From Rhipicephalus microplus (lineage: Eukaryota > Arthropoda > Arachnida > Ixodida > Ixodidae), in NCBI RefSeq assembly GCF_043290135.1, contig NC_134710.1, positions 199,119,692-199,183,691 on the forward strand: a DNA stretch of 64,000 nucleotides. The letters are read 5' to 3'. Of this stretch, positions 1-11,383 are shown in pieces. Below the pieces are notes generated by a model that was given only the letters and a program-made list of their open reading frames with translations, ran no database searches and was not told the DNA's origin. Made by a program: the position numbers and the translations under genes. Within the stretch, counting starts at the first letter, position 1, and each line of letters begins with the position of its first letter.

Positions 1-199
1 ACTCCTGATCCGCTTTCCTTCTTCGAACTGAAAATTAGTGAAAAACAGTGTCGTCAAACACTGCTTTGACAATTTTTTATTATGAAAATTGTGTTGCCAT
101 TCATACGGGACCAGTCTTGACTGCCAAATACTCACCTTGCACAAGCAGGCTGCTTCGACTACCTCCTGATGTACGTTGCAAAATCTCAGCTCAAAAAGC

Positions 200-740
200 T
201 TTAAAGTCAGTAAAAGAATGTCGCAATCATTATGAATGCCCCGGAGAAGTTTGTAATTATGCCCTACCAACACAGTATTTCTCACAACCTAAAAAAAGTG
301 GGCGCTCGAGAGAATATTAGCATCATTTTTATAGCTCCAAACATGCTTGGAACATTGTGCATGCTCAGCAACTCAACTTCTCATAAGACACGGGGCTGTG
401 AAAAAAAAAATGCAACGCAAGGTGCAATGCTAGGTAAGTGTCATGTAAAAGGCATTCCTGTCGTGTGAGCAATTCTACGTGGGGCAAATGGGGTGGGGCC
501 TCAACAACAGGCTTAGAGAGCACAAAAACAAGATATAGAAGAATTCTGTTTTATCCGCGCATTGCCGAACGTATGTGTGTGCTAACCGGTGTTTTATGAG
601 TGTTCTGTTGCACGCATATGCAAATATGAAACAACGGGTACCATACAGAAGCTAGACCAGGAATGTGTCAGCAGACCATCATTACCTAAAGAAGTATTGT
701 CATCGCTTGATGCCTCCGCATTTACGCGTGCTTGAGTGTC
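200..740 (+). mobile_element. Penelope-like element relic: RT-endonuclease linker plus GIY-YIG domain
   Basis: Read in two frames, this stretch gives the end of a Penelope-like retroelement. The first frame (232-468) carries SHNLKKVGAREN followed by IIFIAPNMLG, which resembles the linker between reverse transcriptase and endonuclease in the family. A second frame (from about 455) gives LSCEQFYVGQMG and then NNRLREHKNK, the core of a GIY-YIG endonuclease in which the family usually has YVGQTGRC. Stop codons (TAG near 533 and 650) and the frame change show the copy is dead. The family copies itself by target-primed reverse transcription, with the GIY-YIG domain as nicking enzyme. The identification is by remembered motifs; the 5' part of the element is not recognisable here. 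Confidence 0.6.
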
Positions 741-884
741 CGCTATTTTTATGTATTTATTTAGTTATCAGGCTTCCGATAAATTACTGCTGAAAGTTAG
801 CACTTGCGTGTATGATCATCCTGTCCCACCCTCGTCATTACAGTACCGCGCTTAACGTTATGAACTAAGTACGAACGTCTATAG

Positions 885-1330
885 CCTTTTCGCTTACATT
901 GAAAACACGGCGACCATGGCCGGGCTTCGAAACAGTATGATTTGGTGTTATAGTAACTATCAGCCGGCAAAAGAAGTAGAATCCGCGTGGGAGACCGAAA
1001 TCACCGACCTGATGTTGCAACCGGAAACACAAGCAGGACAGATTCACTAGGTTCGAAAGCATATGAATGAAAACGAACAGTACACCAGAAAGGTGAACGA
1101 AGAAGTTGAAGGAGTACCTTTCGAACATGCGAAAAACCTGAAGTAAATCTCATCGGATCTAGCTAGCAAACTGGAGCCACCCGAAGGCCGGAGCTTTGAC
1201 ATTGAGTCGGTGCATCGCTTTCCAAATATGCGGAAGTCAAACCGTGTTTTGCTACTGTCTCAACTTTGGACAAGGTCGCCGGGCTCTCCGGTGTGCCTTT
1301 CGTGTCAAATGTAGCCTTTTTTTCTTTCTC
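885..1330 (+). mobile_element. LINE ORF1 (coiled-coil nucleic-acid chaperone) relic
   Basis: A broken + strand reading frame contains ENEQYTRKVNEEVEGVPFEH, then DLASKLEPPEGRSFDIESVHRFP. This is the pattern of tick LINE ORF1 proteins in which an N-terminal coiled coil ends in '(E/D)xEQYSRKxNLExxGVP' and is followed by an RNA-binding fold with 'DIExxHRxP'. Such proteins coat the LINE RNA. Stops at about 1048 and 1144 break the frame, and no ORF2 follows on this strand, so it is an isolated fragment. I am fairly sure of the motif but not of the LINE clade. Confidence 0.5.
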
Positions 1331-3439
1331 TTGCTGCCATTTTGGCTTGCGAGAACACATTGTGGTTTAATCTTGTCAGACTATTCCTACATTACAAATC
1401 TGACCTGTATCTTTTGTTGTAAACGTCGTAATACTTTTTTCGATTGAAACCACAAATCCCTTTCGGATGAATAAAAGAAACGCGCCCACAATAGCCAGGT
1501 TTGACTTGCTATTGACGGCTATTCTGGGCGCGGCTATTCTAGCAAAAGACGTGGTCAAGAGTTCAACCCAATTGCAGTTATCACACTTTGTTGAGTCAGC
1601 CATACTAAAGTGAGCTAGAAAAGATAGTCGGCTCACTCTCCGGCCGGCGCCATGCATTGCTGTGACGCCACGGATGCCACAAAAATGTGTCAGGCATGTT
1701 TCCGCAACACGGCGCAACCACAGGTTGGAAGTGGGCGTTGGCACTGGGCCAGTTGCTGCGTGTTTGGAGCGGCGATACGAGTGTACGAGTTTTGTTTTTT
1801 TGGAACATGCGTCACGCCTCGCATCGTCGATCTACTATGTTTTTCAGCGAAGGGTGATGGGACCTGATCAAAAGTGATCGTCTCACGGTGTTAAAGTTTC
1901 TCCGCGGTGGCAAAATCATTATTTTGCACCAGGCTTTAAGGTGGACTTTTTCAGCCACGGGATGCATTACGACATCAATTTGGACATATTGGCAATCGTG
2001 AAAGAAAGATTTCCCAGGACGTTGGGTGAACAGGACATTGCCCTGGTCTCTCAAAATACATAAAGTGCTTTTAAGTCGTGAGGCGCTTGCACTTTTTGCT
2101 AAAAGACATTAAACCTGAATTATTATAGGGGCGGGAAAAGGCAAAACGTTTAAAGTTGAACCATTGCTTCTGACGCAGAAGTGCCCAGTAAGCAACTGTG
2201 ATGAATATCTGACAAATAAATGATCATGTACTATCGCCAAGTACTTGAGAAGAGCGGTCTCCTGTTTTTCTTATCCGTGCATTTTCACACTCCTTAAATA
2301 GAAACATTCAGAGCATACGTAGCCAAATCGCGGAGCCAAGGCACTGGAGATCTGCAGAAAGAATGAGCAGCTGCAAATTGTTAAAATCTTTTGAATGTAT
2401 AACCTTAAGTGCTCCTAGTAAACAATCCCGAGTATGCGTCAAGGCCAGCATCGCAGCTTTGCACGTACTCGGAATGAGTGTGCGTGACGAAAGAAGTGCC
2501 GTTTTGAAGTAATCCAAAGAATCAAGTTCACACTTGATAGCCTCGTAACGTGAGCTTTTAAAAAGTTGCCATCACTGCCTACACACATTATTGCGATTTA
2601 TATGCATTTGAAATTGGCGCATTATCCCTTGCATGAACCGACTTCTGCATTCAGTCTAATCGCGCGTTGTACTGGTAGCGATGATCGAGTTTGAAAAAAG
2701 AATGTTTGCTAGACCTCCACTCCAACGAGTACTTATGGTCTTCTGTGTGTTTTATTTAACATAAGATAACAAGCTAACAGCAGAGGCGCATATAGCATGC
2801 TAGAGTGTTCTACAATGTTACCGTGATTAACGGGCACATAGTGGCCAACGCACTGAGCTTTCTGCTACACTCAAGCTCTCTGCTACATTTTTTCTGCTAC
2901 ATTCGCATCACTGCCTACACTGCTGAAAATCGCGCACGCAAAAGAAAAAAAAAACATAGCTTTCGTTGCGCACAAAAGCCTCCGTCAGGCTGGGCCTTAC
3001 AATGAAGGCAGGGGTGGCGCCACCACATGTGTGACATATTCTGTTTCAAGCAGGGGACCCCAACAAGCACACTATCCTTTGTAGCTTACTTTAGCCTTAC
3101 CAATGTGACAGCTGAACGAGTTGGTAAAAGCTATATCGTTGCAGTTGCAAGCGGTGCTTCGCCCGAAATAAACTACGCATATTTAGCAAGTTTTTCTTTA
3201 CTTTTTGTTTGACCAGTGCCTAATGCGAACGGGGGAAAGCATTAACAGAAGGCGATTACCTCCCCCCCCATCCCCAAATTGGGAAACCTGCGCACAGTTT
3301 TGATAACCTTTATGTTTCTGCCTTTCTGTGCGACACCACTGGGTGGTAATAGCAGCAGGACGCTTCAGCGAAATCTTCTCTTAATTCTTTCGGTTTTCTT
3401 CTTTCTCAGATTATTTTCTGTTGCCTTGGTATCTTACAG
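1331..3439. other. Anonymous non-coding DNA upstream of the first visible receptor exon
   Basis: I see no exon, RNA gene or recognisable repeat here. Short open frames on both strands show no protein family pattern. If the receptor gene starts to the left of the window, this is intron sequence. The last 40 bases form a good pyrimidine-rich tract (ttctttctcag, ttgccttggtatcttacag) leading into the acceptor at 3438-3439. Confidence 0.5.
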
Positions 3440-3724
3440 ACAAGCCAAAGGTACAGTTGACGTTGGGCAGCCATCCAAGACAGTGGAATATTGTTGAAGG
3501 GCACGACCTCTACTTGGAGTGCCGAGTCGACGCCAATCCCCGAATTGGAGACGTGGTGTGGCGCCTCGGCGGAAAAGACTTGTCTCCAGGCCGCCATGTC
3601 ATCATGAGCAACCAATCGCTGGTGCTGCAGCGCGTCCACCGTCACAGCTCGGGCTCCTACACTTGCGTCGCTTCCAACAGAATCGGTGAAACAGAAAGCG
3701 AGCCACTGGAGATCACCGTGAAAC
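3440..3724 (+). CDS. Sidestep-family receptor, Ig-domain exon A (penultimate Ig)
   Basis: This 285-base exon encodes one complete immunoglobulin domain of 95 residues. It starts after the acceptor cttacag and ends at the donor C|GTGAGT, phase 1 at both ends. The two disulfide cysteines lie in LYLECRVDANP and GSYTCVASN, with the core tryptophan in DVVWRL. The order KPKVQLTLG, NIVEGHDLYLEC, SNQSLVLQRV, YTCVASNRIGETES matches the fourth Ig of Sidestep proteins, which typically read 'KPxVxLxLG...VEGxDVYxEC...SNQxLVLQxV...YTCVASNxxGExES'. Sidestep proteins are type I membrane adhesion receptors that bind secreted or membrane-bound Beat proteins in arthropod motor-axon guidance. Earlier Ig exons and the signal peptide are not in the window. 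Family assignment is from memory of the pattern; which paralogue is unknown. Confidence 0.85.
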
Positions 3725-3959
3725 GTGAGTTTTACGGAGAATGAGAAACTGCACCGTGAATGCAAAAAAGACACGGAATGGTTCTCGTCTTTTTTCTTCA
3801 TGTGGTGAAAAGTAAGTTAAAAGTATTGAAAAAGAAAGTTATTTTGACGATGTACTCTTGTTACTCAGAAGTTATATCTCTCTCAGCTGAAGTTACCACA
3901 GAGTTCAGTGGGGATGAAATGCACAGAAAGGCCGCTCACTATTTGATTTTCACACACAC

Positions 3960-4460
3960 TACCTCACTCTTCCACAAATATAGTAAACATTGCAAAGATA
4001 GTCGTGAAATCGCGGACCCCGAGTCCGAATATACATGGAGACAGTAGCGGGGTTCTTCACCGCGAGTGCGTTGAATACCGCTGCACCATTGCCTTTGAGC
4101 AGATTGTGCACCTTGTCGGTCTCCGTCATGAAGCCATTCACTAGGCGACAAAGGGCCAGGACAACTTCAATAGAAAAAGTGTATAACACGCTGTTTTGTT
4201 GGACATGCTCGGCTAACTTCTTCTTCGCGATGCCTGAGCGAATAGAACCGTTCGGAAAAGTCGGCCGTAGTTGGTGTTTAAATGAAGCGCAATCCAGGAA
4301 GTCCAGCTCATAATTGAAGAACCAAGAACACCCCGACGCCTTAGTGGAGGGCTCCAGAATTTTATACCACCTGGAGTTCTTTAACGCGTTCCTAAGCCCA
4401 TGCACAAAGTCCTCGAATATTTTAACCTCCAGTGAAAAATTGCGGCTACCACCGAGCACT
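3960..4460 (-). mobile_element. Ty3/gypsy gag relic inside the receptor intron
   Basis: The minus strand keeps one open frame of 166 codons with a Ty3/gypsy Gag capsid pattern: DCASFKHQLRPTF, SGIAKKKLAEHVQQ, VLALCRLVNGFMTETDKV, and NLLKGNGAAVFNALAVKNP. In tick gypsy Gags the equivalents are 'WxxFKxxLRxTF', 'AxxxLxxRxQ', 'DVLxLCxxVN..MTExDKVxxILKG' and 'AFNALAVKNPxTV'. No zinc knuckle, protease or LTR is visible nearby, so it is an isolated fragment. It sits in the intron between the two Ig exons, antisense to the gene. Confidence 0.65.
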
Positions 4461-5124
4461 TGAAACTCTAGACAACCGTGGTGAATGTGGCATTGTCAAT
4501 AGTAAAATCACGTGTAACTTAGCTTAAAGAGAGCAAAAGTGGCATGCCAAACAAAAAGATTCATTCTTTGTAGTCCCCGAATCAAGACGAGTTAATATAC
4601 GCTTACTGTACAGGCTACATTATAAAAAATTGCCGTAGAACTCTCTTTTAATGAGAGACAAACAATGTAAATCCCACTTCTTTAGACAACTTTACCATGC
4701 GGTCATTGCAATATGGTGAGCGCACTATTAATTCTATCACTTAGCACTCAATGTCGAGACAGAACAGACAAGCATATTAAAACGCAAGCGTCTTTCGCGA
4801 ATCAGTGGCCTCCACTTTCGTTTATCTCGTTTCACGTGTGTCAGGAGGTAGGTACAAGGCAAAATGTACCTATGATGTTAAAACTGAACAATTGCAATAC
4901 CAAATATTCCAACTCAAAAACTGAAAAAAGTATTGCTTCAATACGTTTCCTGTCAGCAAGTAGAAATGATGTCTATTGTTATGACTTTGGTAGAGATTTT
5001 TGACGAGAAACGCTCACAGCAGCGCTATTGCGTCTAGCCGATAAAAGATTGTACGAAGAGAAAATCGATAATGGCGAACTCATTGCCCGCAGTGCGCAGC
5101 CAGAAATTGTTTCCTGGAAAGCTT

Positions 5125-5139
5125 GGGGGGGGGGGGGGG
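5125..5139. repeat. Poly-G run
   Basis: A run of 15 G bases ending in GAGGG on the + strand, within an intron. A polymorphic homopolymer of this kind is prone to sequencing error. Confidence 0.9.
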
Positions 5140-5686
5140 AGGGCTTTTTATTTTATTCACGCTCCGCCGTGTATTTGTAGGTGAATACATAATCCCCCCT
5201 CCCCTTTCACGCCACCGCTCTTTGTCCTTATGGACAACAAACCTGCATCAACTGCTGAAGTACTGGCATTCATCCCCGTGTTATGTGAATAGGGGTATAG
5301 TATTCTGTGAGTTTGTCTTTTTTTGCGACAGGGCCTCTTTTCGTGACGTAGAATCTCGCAAGTCGGAAAAGTAAATAAACTGCTACGACGCCTGTCCTCG
5401 CCTGTCCGGGCCGAAAGTGATATTATGGCGATATTCATAACCCAGAATTCAGCCCCAGCAGGGATGATGTGGACGTAATTTAGTTCTATTTTTCCTTATA
5501 TAAATTCTAATTTTTTCCCGTTTGACCCAAAGTACAGTGTAAAACCTGATATTCAGGCGAATCTGCCTACATCAGTTTTTTCTGCACTTCTTTCCAACTC
5601 TTATCAGTAATAGTGCACATATTTCGCTTGGTATAGTGATATTCTTTTGAATAGAAGTACAGTGTTGTTCATATTCTGTACCGCAG

Positions 5687-5974
5687 ATGCTCCTGCCTGT
5701 AACCAGTCGCAGACTACTGTCTATGCGGCTTCAAGGCATGAGGAAGTGCACATAGTCTGCGATGTGTCAGCCCAGCCAAACGATGTAACCTTCAAGTGGA
5801 TGTTCAACAACTCGGTGAACAAACACGACCTGTCATCATTTACAAGCTCAGGAAGACGGAGCGTGCTGTACTACACTGCACGAAAGGACACTGACTACGG
5901 AATGTTCCAGTGTCTCGCAAATAACTCTATCGGGGCTATGAAGACACCCTGCTATTTTCAAATCGTCCGCGCGG
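5687..5974 (+). CDS. Sidestep-family receptor, Ig-domain exon B (membrane-proximal Ig)
   Basis: This 288-base exon encodes a second Ig domain of 96 residues between the acceptor gtaccgcag and the donor G|GTGAGC, again phase 1 on both sides. It begins APACNQSQTTVYAASRHEEV and contains HIVCDVSAQP, TFKWMFNNS, RRSVLYYTARKDTDYGMF and NNSIGAMKTPCYFQIVRAG. In Sidestep proteins the fifth Ig reads 'APVC...VYGVARxExVxIxCxVxAxP...FxWxFNNS...DYGxxxCxAxNxIGxxxxPCxFxIxxAG', so the match runs the whole length of the domain. It has the Ig disulfide pair plus extra cysteines near the start (APAC) and end (TPC), as in the family. Several N-glycosylation sequons are present (NQS, NNS). Confidence 0.88.
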
Positions 5975-8096
5975 GTGAGCTTTACGAGGGCGAATTTCTG
6001 CGATGCATGTTTCGCTTACAATATTGATCAATCACTTCTTCATTTGTTGTTTTTTTCTTGCCAGCATGAGATGTTTTTTTTCTTTAGTACGTAGTGCACT
6101 CTCCTGTCAACTGAGTTGGCACACTTCAGCTAGCGTATTGCCCAATTATCAGCAAAATGCCATGACCTCACTGTCAGTGAGTGACGATTTTGGTTGTGAA
6201 AACACGCGAGTGTTACAAATAGGCGTGTGCAACTTGCGTAGAGTTCATATCTAAGACGCATTGGTATGGTATAAAAATTTTATAGACGATATATTTCATG
6301 AGGTTGTCCTAATGATGTCAGAGGTGAAATTTTTCTAGGTTATGCACGACTTTAACAACAGATGTATATGAAGTGTGGCTAAAATATGTTATGCAACGAT
6401 TACTAACATTCATACGCTCATTCGTTTATTAATTCATTTATTCATTCACACTTCTTGTTTCGGCATTAGTTAAAAGGCTGGAGAGAAGAAGAGCATAGTA
6501 TATGCGTTCCCCAAGATGGTAGACAAGTGCCAGACACGTCGTAAGGAAAGCAAGAAAAGTCTTATAAACCTATATGTCTAGTCTTTACGAAGAATGAAGA
6601 AAATATTGATTTAGATACGGAAAAAAAAGCGTAAATCACGTAATGGCGCCCGCACTCTACAAAAACCTCTAAAATAGCCACAGTATATCTAATATACATT
6701 CAAATACGTGCATGATCTATGCTTATTGATTGCTATAAATTAGCAATTTTGGTGCTTTAACTATTCCAGTGGCTAAAGCCTCGAGCATTGTGAACCAAGC
6801 TATCAGCTTATATTTACTTCATTTTGCATGAACTTTACCAAAAAATATCATTGTGAAAACGTGCTATCAGTAGAGGTTGGAATACTCCACTGCAGTAAGC
6901 AGTCTGAATACTCCACTGGCCTGTAAAACAACGGAGCTCTACAACGCTCTCTTTCATGTTGTTGGGAAGTTGCCGACAGTCGAATGGTTCTTCTCATGGA
7001 GGCGATATGGTCGCAGACAAGGCTTGCAAGAGGCCCAATAATAAAAATAGAGTGCGTCCTCTAGGGACCCATAGGCAGCTTCCGTCTTCATTGCAAGTGT
7101 GCTAGTCGTGAGTTTCCCCACTCGCTACACTGTCATGGTTACTGCATTCATCGATGTATATTGCAACCTTTATACACTGGTTAATTTTGCAAATCATCAA
7201 CTATTCGTATAAAGCAGTAGTCTGGTAAATTATTCACAACGCTTACTTTGACGCCTCGCAGGTTGCGTCAATTCACATGAAAAGAAAAAATATACTTGTG
7301 ACTTAGGATAAAATAGTTGCGCATGCGCTGTTGCTTTTGACAAGTGTGACCATGTTATACCGGCACTGCGTTGCTTTCCAGGTCACGAGTTTGGCATTTG
7401 TTAGAGTGCAAATATTCCTAGCCCTATATAATCTTGGAAAGCGGTTTTTGTGTTTGATTAAGTACACAAAAGTGAAAATGGTTTTTAGTTGCCACTCAAG
7501 TTCATTATCATTAGCCTATTTATGCTCAATGCAAAACAAAGGGTTTCGTCTGGGAACCCATATTCTCTTATTTTTCTAGGCTCACCACAATACATACTCG
7601 CTAGATTTTTATTTCATTACATAGGTTAATTTAAAACCTATTTTTACTTAATGATTTTTGGAGCTGTAATGAACTATCGCTAAGTACAAAAAGCATGTGA
7701 CATGATGGCTTTGCACACCTTGATTGCTTTTTTTTTCGGAAAATTGTCGCTTGCGAAGAAAAAACATCCTTACTTCGTTGTGCAGGTGCTCAAGAAGAGA
7801 GGCAGGTGATTTAATTAGACATGTGCTTTCCTCGCAGTGATCTCGGATACAGCAGTATTTTGAACCAGCTAAATACCATGTATGTACAATTCTAACTAGT
7901 CGGAGGCCACTGCAGACAATATAAAACACACAAAAAATTTGAAAAACACCTTCAATAATTCTGACGAGCTGCTTGTTTGCAGACATTTTTTTTGCGTCCA
8001 GGTGTGGGCCTTTAAGCTCATAGAAAGCTTAGTGCATGCTCTGGCGAACACTGGTTCGCTATTAATGGCACAATACTGTGTAATACAGGTTGAGAA
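5975..8096. other. Intron sequence without recognised elements
   Basis: This is AT-rich intron DNA between the second Ig exon and the FN3 exon. A short ATTCATTC/TTTATT-type simple stretch lies near 6420-6450. I found no coding, RNA or transposon signal in it. Confidence 0.6.
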
Positions 8097-8335
8097 ACTC
8101 CGCAGAAACATTGTGTATTGCGAATATATCTTAGTGAAGTTGAAAGGGGGCAGCGCTGGAACGACTACAACGGACGAGATGAAGATACAAAATGCACTGT
8201 ACTCACAACTTTCGCAGTTGTGAGTGCAATACATATCTGTCCTTTATCCCGTTCTTTGTATTCATTCTAGGGCTGCCCTCTTTTCACTTCATTATGAACA
8301 CAAAGCAACACGCAAACATTTCTGTGATTCTGCGT
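8097..8335. repeat. Imperfect inverted repeat (foldback) in the intron
   Basis: The two halves are imperfect reverse complements about a centre near 8215. The centre is a short perfect hairpin around cacaactttcgcagttgtg. Further out, 'gaagttgaaagggggcagc' on the left pairs with the complement of 'gctgccctcttttcacttc' on the right. Arms are about 110 bases and clearly diverged. This looks like a foldback or MITE remnant; no family is recognised, and it ends about 130 bases before the FN3 exon acceptor. Confidence 0.5.
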
Positions 8336-8463
8336 AAATTTTATATATCAAACGGTCCCTCATTTAGGTGGGGCCACGAACACTTTTATTTAACGTAAAA
8401 ACATGTGCACTCCCCTGCTGTAATTCGCGAATGCGAGTTTACACAGTGCGCTGCCACTCGCAG

Positions 8464-8823
8464 GTCCTCTAAGCAGCATGTACAACTGCATTGTGAGTAA
8501 CGTGACGGATGCCGGCATGCAAGTGGATTGCCAGAGGCGCGCTTCCTTGGCTGCCGGTGCCAACTCTGCGCCTCCGGACCTGGTGGCTGCGGAGGCTTCG
8601 ACTTTCCGCCAGCGCAACTCCTTTCAACTGGAAATCCGAGATGCACTCCTAGACCGACTCGTTTTCAACGCTACCTCCGAGGCTCCATCCTTCGCTGTTT
8701 CAAGCCTGTCGGCGGGCACCGAGTACGTTGTCGCCATCTATCTTGTCAACCAAAGCGGCAAGTTTAAGCTTGTCCAGCTCAAGGCATCAACGCTCCTGGC
8801 TTCGGAGGAAAGACTGAGATCAG
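8464..8823 (+). CDS. Sidestep-family receptor, FN3-domain exon
   Basis: This 360-base exon (120 residues) follows the acceptor ccactcgcag and ends at the donor CAG|GTTAGG; phase 1 on both sides. It encodes the single membrane-proximal fibronectin type III domain of a Sidestep protein. PLSSMYNCIVSNVTDAGMQVDC corresponds to the family's 'PxxxxNCxxxNxTxxxLQVxC'. FQLEIRDALLDRLVFNATSE, FAVSSLSAGTEYVVAIYLVN and LVQLKASTL correspond to the later strands. Between them, about 30 residues (RRASLAAGANSAPPDLVAAE and following) replace the short 'GFDGGLPQ' loop usual in the family. Bases in this loop are much more GC-rich than the flanking introns. Confidence 0.87.
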
Positions 8824-9652
8824 GTTAGGGCCCTCAATGCTTGTCGTTATTACAGCGCACATCACACGCCTCACTGTATAAAGCTGTTTCTTTCATTTTC
8901 ATGCCACCATTCAGTCAATATATCACAAGCTCACGAAATTAGTTTTGAACAAGAATTTTCTAATCTTCATAAAAACAATGAACAGCTCCAATATTTCTTG
9001 TTTTTTTTTATTTCATATGTTTTGCGCAGCATACGTTCTGCAACTGGTTCCTGCGGGAGCCAATGAAATCTGGGAAGGGCATCGTAGGCTTCCGCAAGAG
9101 GCCAGAACGTGTGCAACCGACTCACGTTTTACCCCCCGTATTAAGGAATTTATTGCTTGAGACAAGAAAATTAGCACTGCATTTTGCACATAATGAGGCC
9201 ATCGCAAGGCTCATCCGCGGCTTACTATAGCTTCCTTACGAGAGAAAGTGAGAAAATAACTCCTTTTCCTCGCCCACTTTCGCTTGATTGTCTTCATGCT
9301 CAAGAAAATGTTAGGGGTCCTTCGTGAACCTGTAAATGCCGTCGGGCTTCTCCATGGTCAGAAGGTTTGACAACATATGCTGTACAGAGAATAAATGCTG
9401 TACAGAACACCTGGCGTACAGCTTTCTTTGCCTAAAAAGATCATCATAAATATTTACATGTTCAAGTGTTTGTTGCGCATAAAATTTCATTCACACATCA
9501 GTTAAAATCCATTGAAGATCTGAAGGCATTTGCTCCAAGACGAGCTCCTCTATTTAGATTTTTCACATAATTATTAATAGCACTTGGTAATTTGCATTGT
9601 GGTCCGCTGATATGGAGTATCCGTTTTTTTTTAGTTATGCCCTGCTGAATAT

Positions 9653-9777
9653 TGTCACGTTTTTTAAGATAAACTTGGTTTAATGGGTTCGTTGAGTCGA
9701 CTAGCCAAGCAGCAGCTCAGACAGATCGTCTATGTCTTCTTTCACTCCTGGATCTCACCCAAGCATATCATGTGGCA
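9653..9777 (-). repeat. 3' LTR of intronic Ty3/gypsy element
   Basis: In the minus orientation this 125-base segment starts TGCCACATGATATGC and ends AACGTGACA, giving TG...CA ends. The purine-rich tract AAAGGGAGGA lies just upstream of it at the end of the internal region, as expected for a polypurine tract. The outer side abuts ATAT (9649-9652). Its 5' part is repeated at 12500-12555. Confidence 0.7.
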
Positions 9778-10011
9778 ATAGTCCTCCCTTTGAAAGCATC
9801 GACTCGATGCTCGTAAAGAAAAAAAAAATGAAGGCATACACACGCAGATACAGAGATCCAAAAGAGGGAGAGTGCCAGTACTCACAGCGCAAATGAGGAA
9901 ATTTCGCCAATACTTGCACCAAGCGCAAAAAAAGGCATAAAAACACAGAAGAACACGATTAGCAGCAGCAGTGCAATGTCATAGCATGTCGCAACACGTG
10001 AACCACAAGGG

Positions 10012-10857
10012 CTACTCTGTGAAGTAGGGCTTCAGCCTAACGACATGCACGGTTTCGAACCGAAGCTGTCGACAAGAAGACGCTGCGCCGTCCGGAAATA
10101 CCTCGTAGGTAAGATCTGTGACACGTCTAAGAACCTTGTACGGTCCAAAATAACGGCTTAGGAGTTTTTCAGATAACCCTGGTCGCCGAACAGGGGCCCA
10201 CACCCACACTCGGTCCCCAGGGTGGTAGGTGACGTTTCAATGGCGGAGGTTGTAACGTCGTGCGTCTTCATCTTGTTGGTGACTGGTGTTTATGCGAGCT
10301 AGCTGACGAGCTTCTTCGGCGTATTGAGTGTATTGCTCAGCGTCTGGAGCGATTTCATTGCTTTGGTCACACGGAAGCATAGCATCGAGCATGGTTCCCA
10401 CATTGCGTCCGTAAACGAGTCGGAAAGGCGGAAATTGCATAGTTTCTTGCGTTGCCGTATTGTATGCAAACGTGATGTATGGAAGAATTTCGTCCCAGGT
10501 TTTGTATTGTACGTCAACGTACATTGACAGCATGTCCGCTATGGTCTTGTTAAGCCTCTCTGTCAGTCCATTCGATTGCAGGTGATAAGCCATCGTTTTT
10601 CGATGACTTGTGCAGCTCAATTTAAAAATGTCCTCCGTTATTCGTGCTGTAAATGACGTTCCTCTGTCCGTAATCACGCATGACGGGGCACCATGCCGTA
10701 GGACGATTTGGTGCACGAAGAACTTTGCAACTTCAGAGGATGTGCCACGGGGTAACGCTTTTGTTCCAGCATAACGAGTAAGATAATCTGTCACCACTAT
10801 AATCCATTTGTTTCCAGAGGACGACAAAGGGAAGGGTCCGAGAAGGTCCATTCCCAC
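10012..10857 (-). pseudogene. pol: Ty3/gypsy integrase core and C-terminal domain
   Basis: The minus strand encodes MGMDLLGPFPLSSSGNKWII, then CVITDRGTSFTARI and SNGLTERLNKTI, the three D, D, E segments of a retrotransposon integrase that inserts the cDNA copy. AYNTATQETMQFPPFRLVYG and the downstream SRYFGPYKVLRRVTDLTYEV (a GPY/F-type C-terminal module) complete it. A stop and a frame change between about 10210 and 10240 break the protein. Confidence 0.8.
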
Positions 10858-10939
10858 GAGGTCAAACGGTGTCTATGGTGTTGCGATCAGCTGGAGCAGG
10901 CCCACGGGTCTCACAGGCGGAGTCTTGCGACGCTGGCGC

Positions 10940-11335
10940 TCACGGCAGCTTTTCATATATCGATGTACACTGTTGATAGTCACGGCCAGTAATACTGTTG
11001 GCGTACTCTGGCGAGAGTTCGCGAATAGCCCAAATGTCCTGACGTGGGTTCGTCGTGGCACGCAAGGAGATCTCGTCCCGCATTTCAGTAGGAACAACGA
11101 GTAGGAAGGCTTTGTCGCTACCACGGGCGTTTTTCTTGTAAAGAATGCCTCTTCTTAGACAAAAAGAGGACAGTTCGCGAGCAATGTGTCGAGGAACCTG
11201 AGAGTTCCGGCCTTCCAGGGAATCAATAGCTGGGCGAGATTCGTCGTCTGCCCGCTGTTTTGACATAGATTCGGAATCGCTGACTGCTCCGAGAAAAGCA
11301 TCTTCATCCTCGGAGCCCCTGACAGCGTGCCCCAC
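10940..11335 (-). pseudogene. Ty3/gypsy spacer between RNase H and integrase (zinc-binding region)
   Basis: The minus frame reads RGILYKKNARGSDKAFLLVV, which is the segment preceding the H2C2 zinc finger of gypsy integrases, followed by EMRDEISLRATTNPRQDIW. The expected H...H...C...C finger is badly eroded, so the N-terminal integrase finger is not functional. Confidence 0.6.
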
Positions 11336-11383
11336 AGGCGCTCGAGAAAGCGCGTCGGCCTCTTCGTGTTTGCGCCCTGACCT

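Noticed and set aside
8945..9160. Frame with FMFCAAYVLQLVPAGANEIW as an extra receptor exon
   Set aside because: It does not resemble any Sidestep segment, and the FN3 exon can join the transmembrane exon directly in phase 1.
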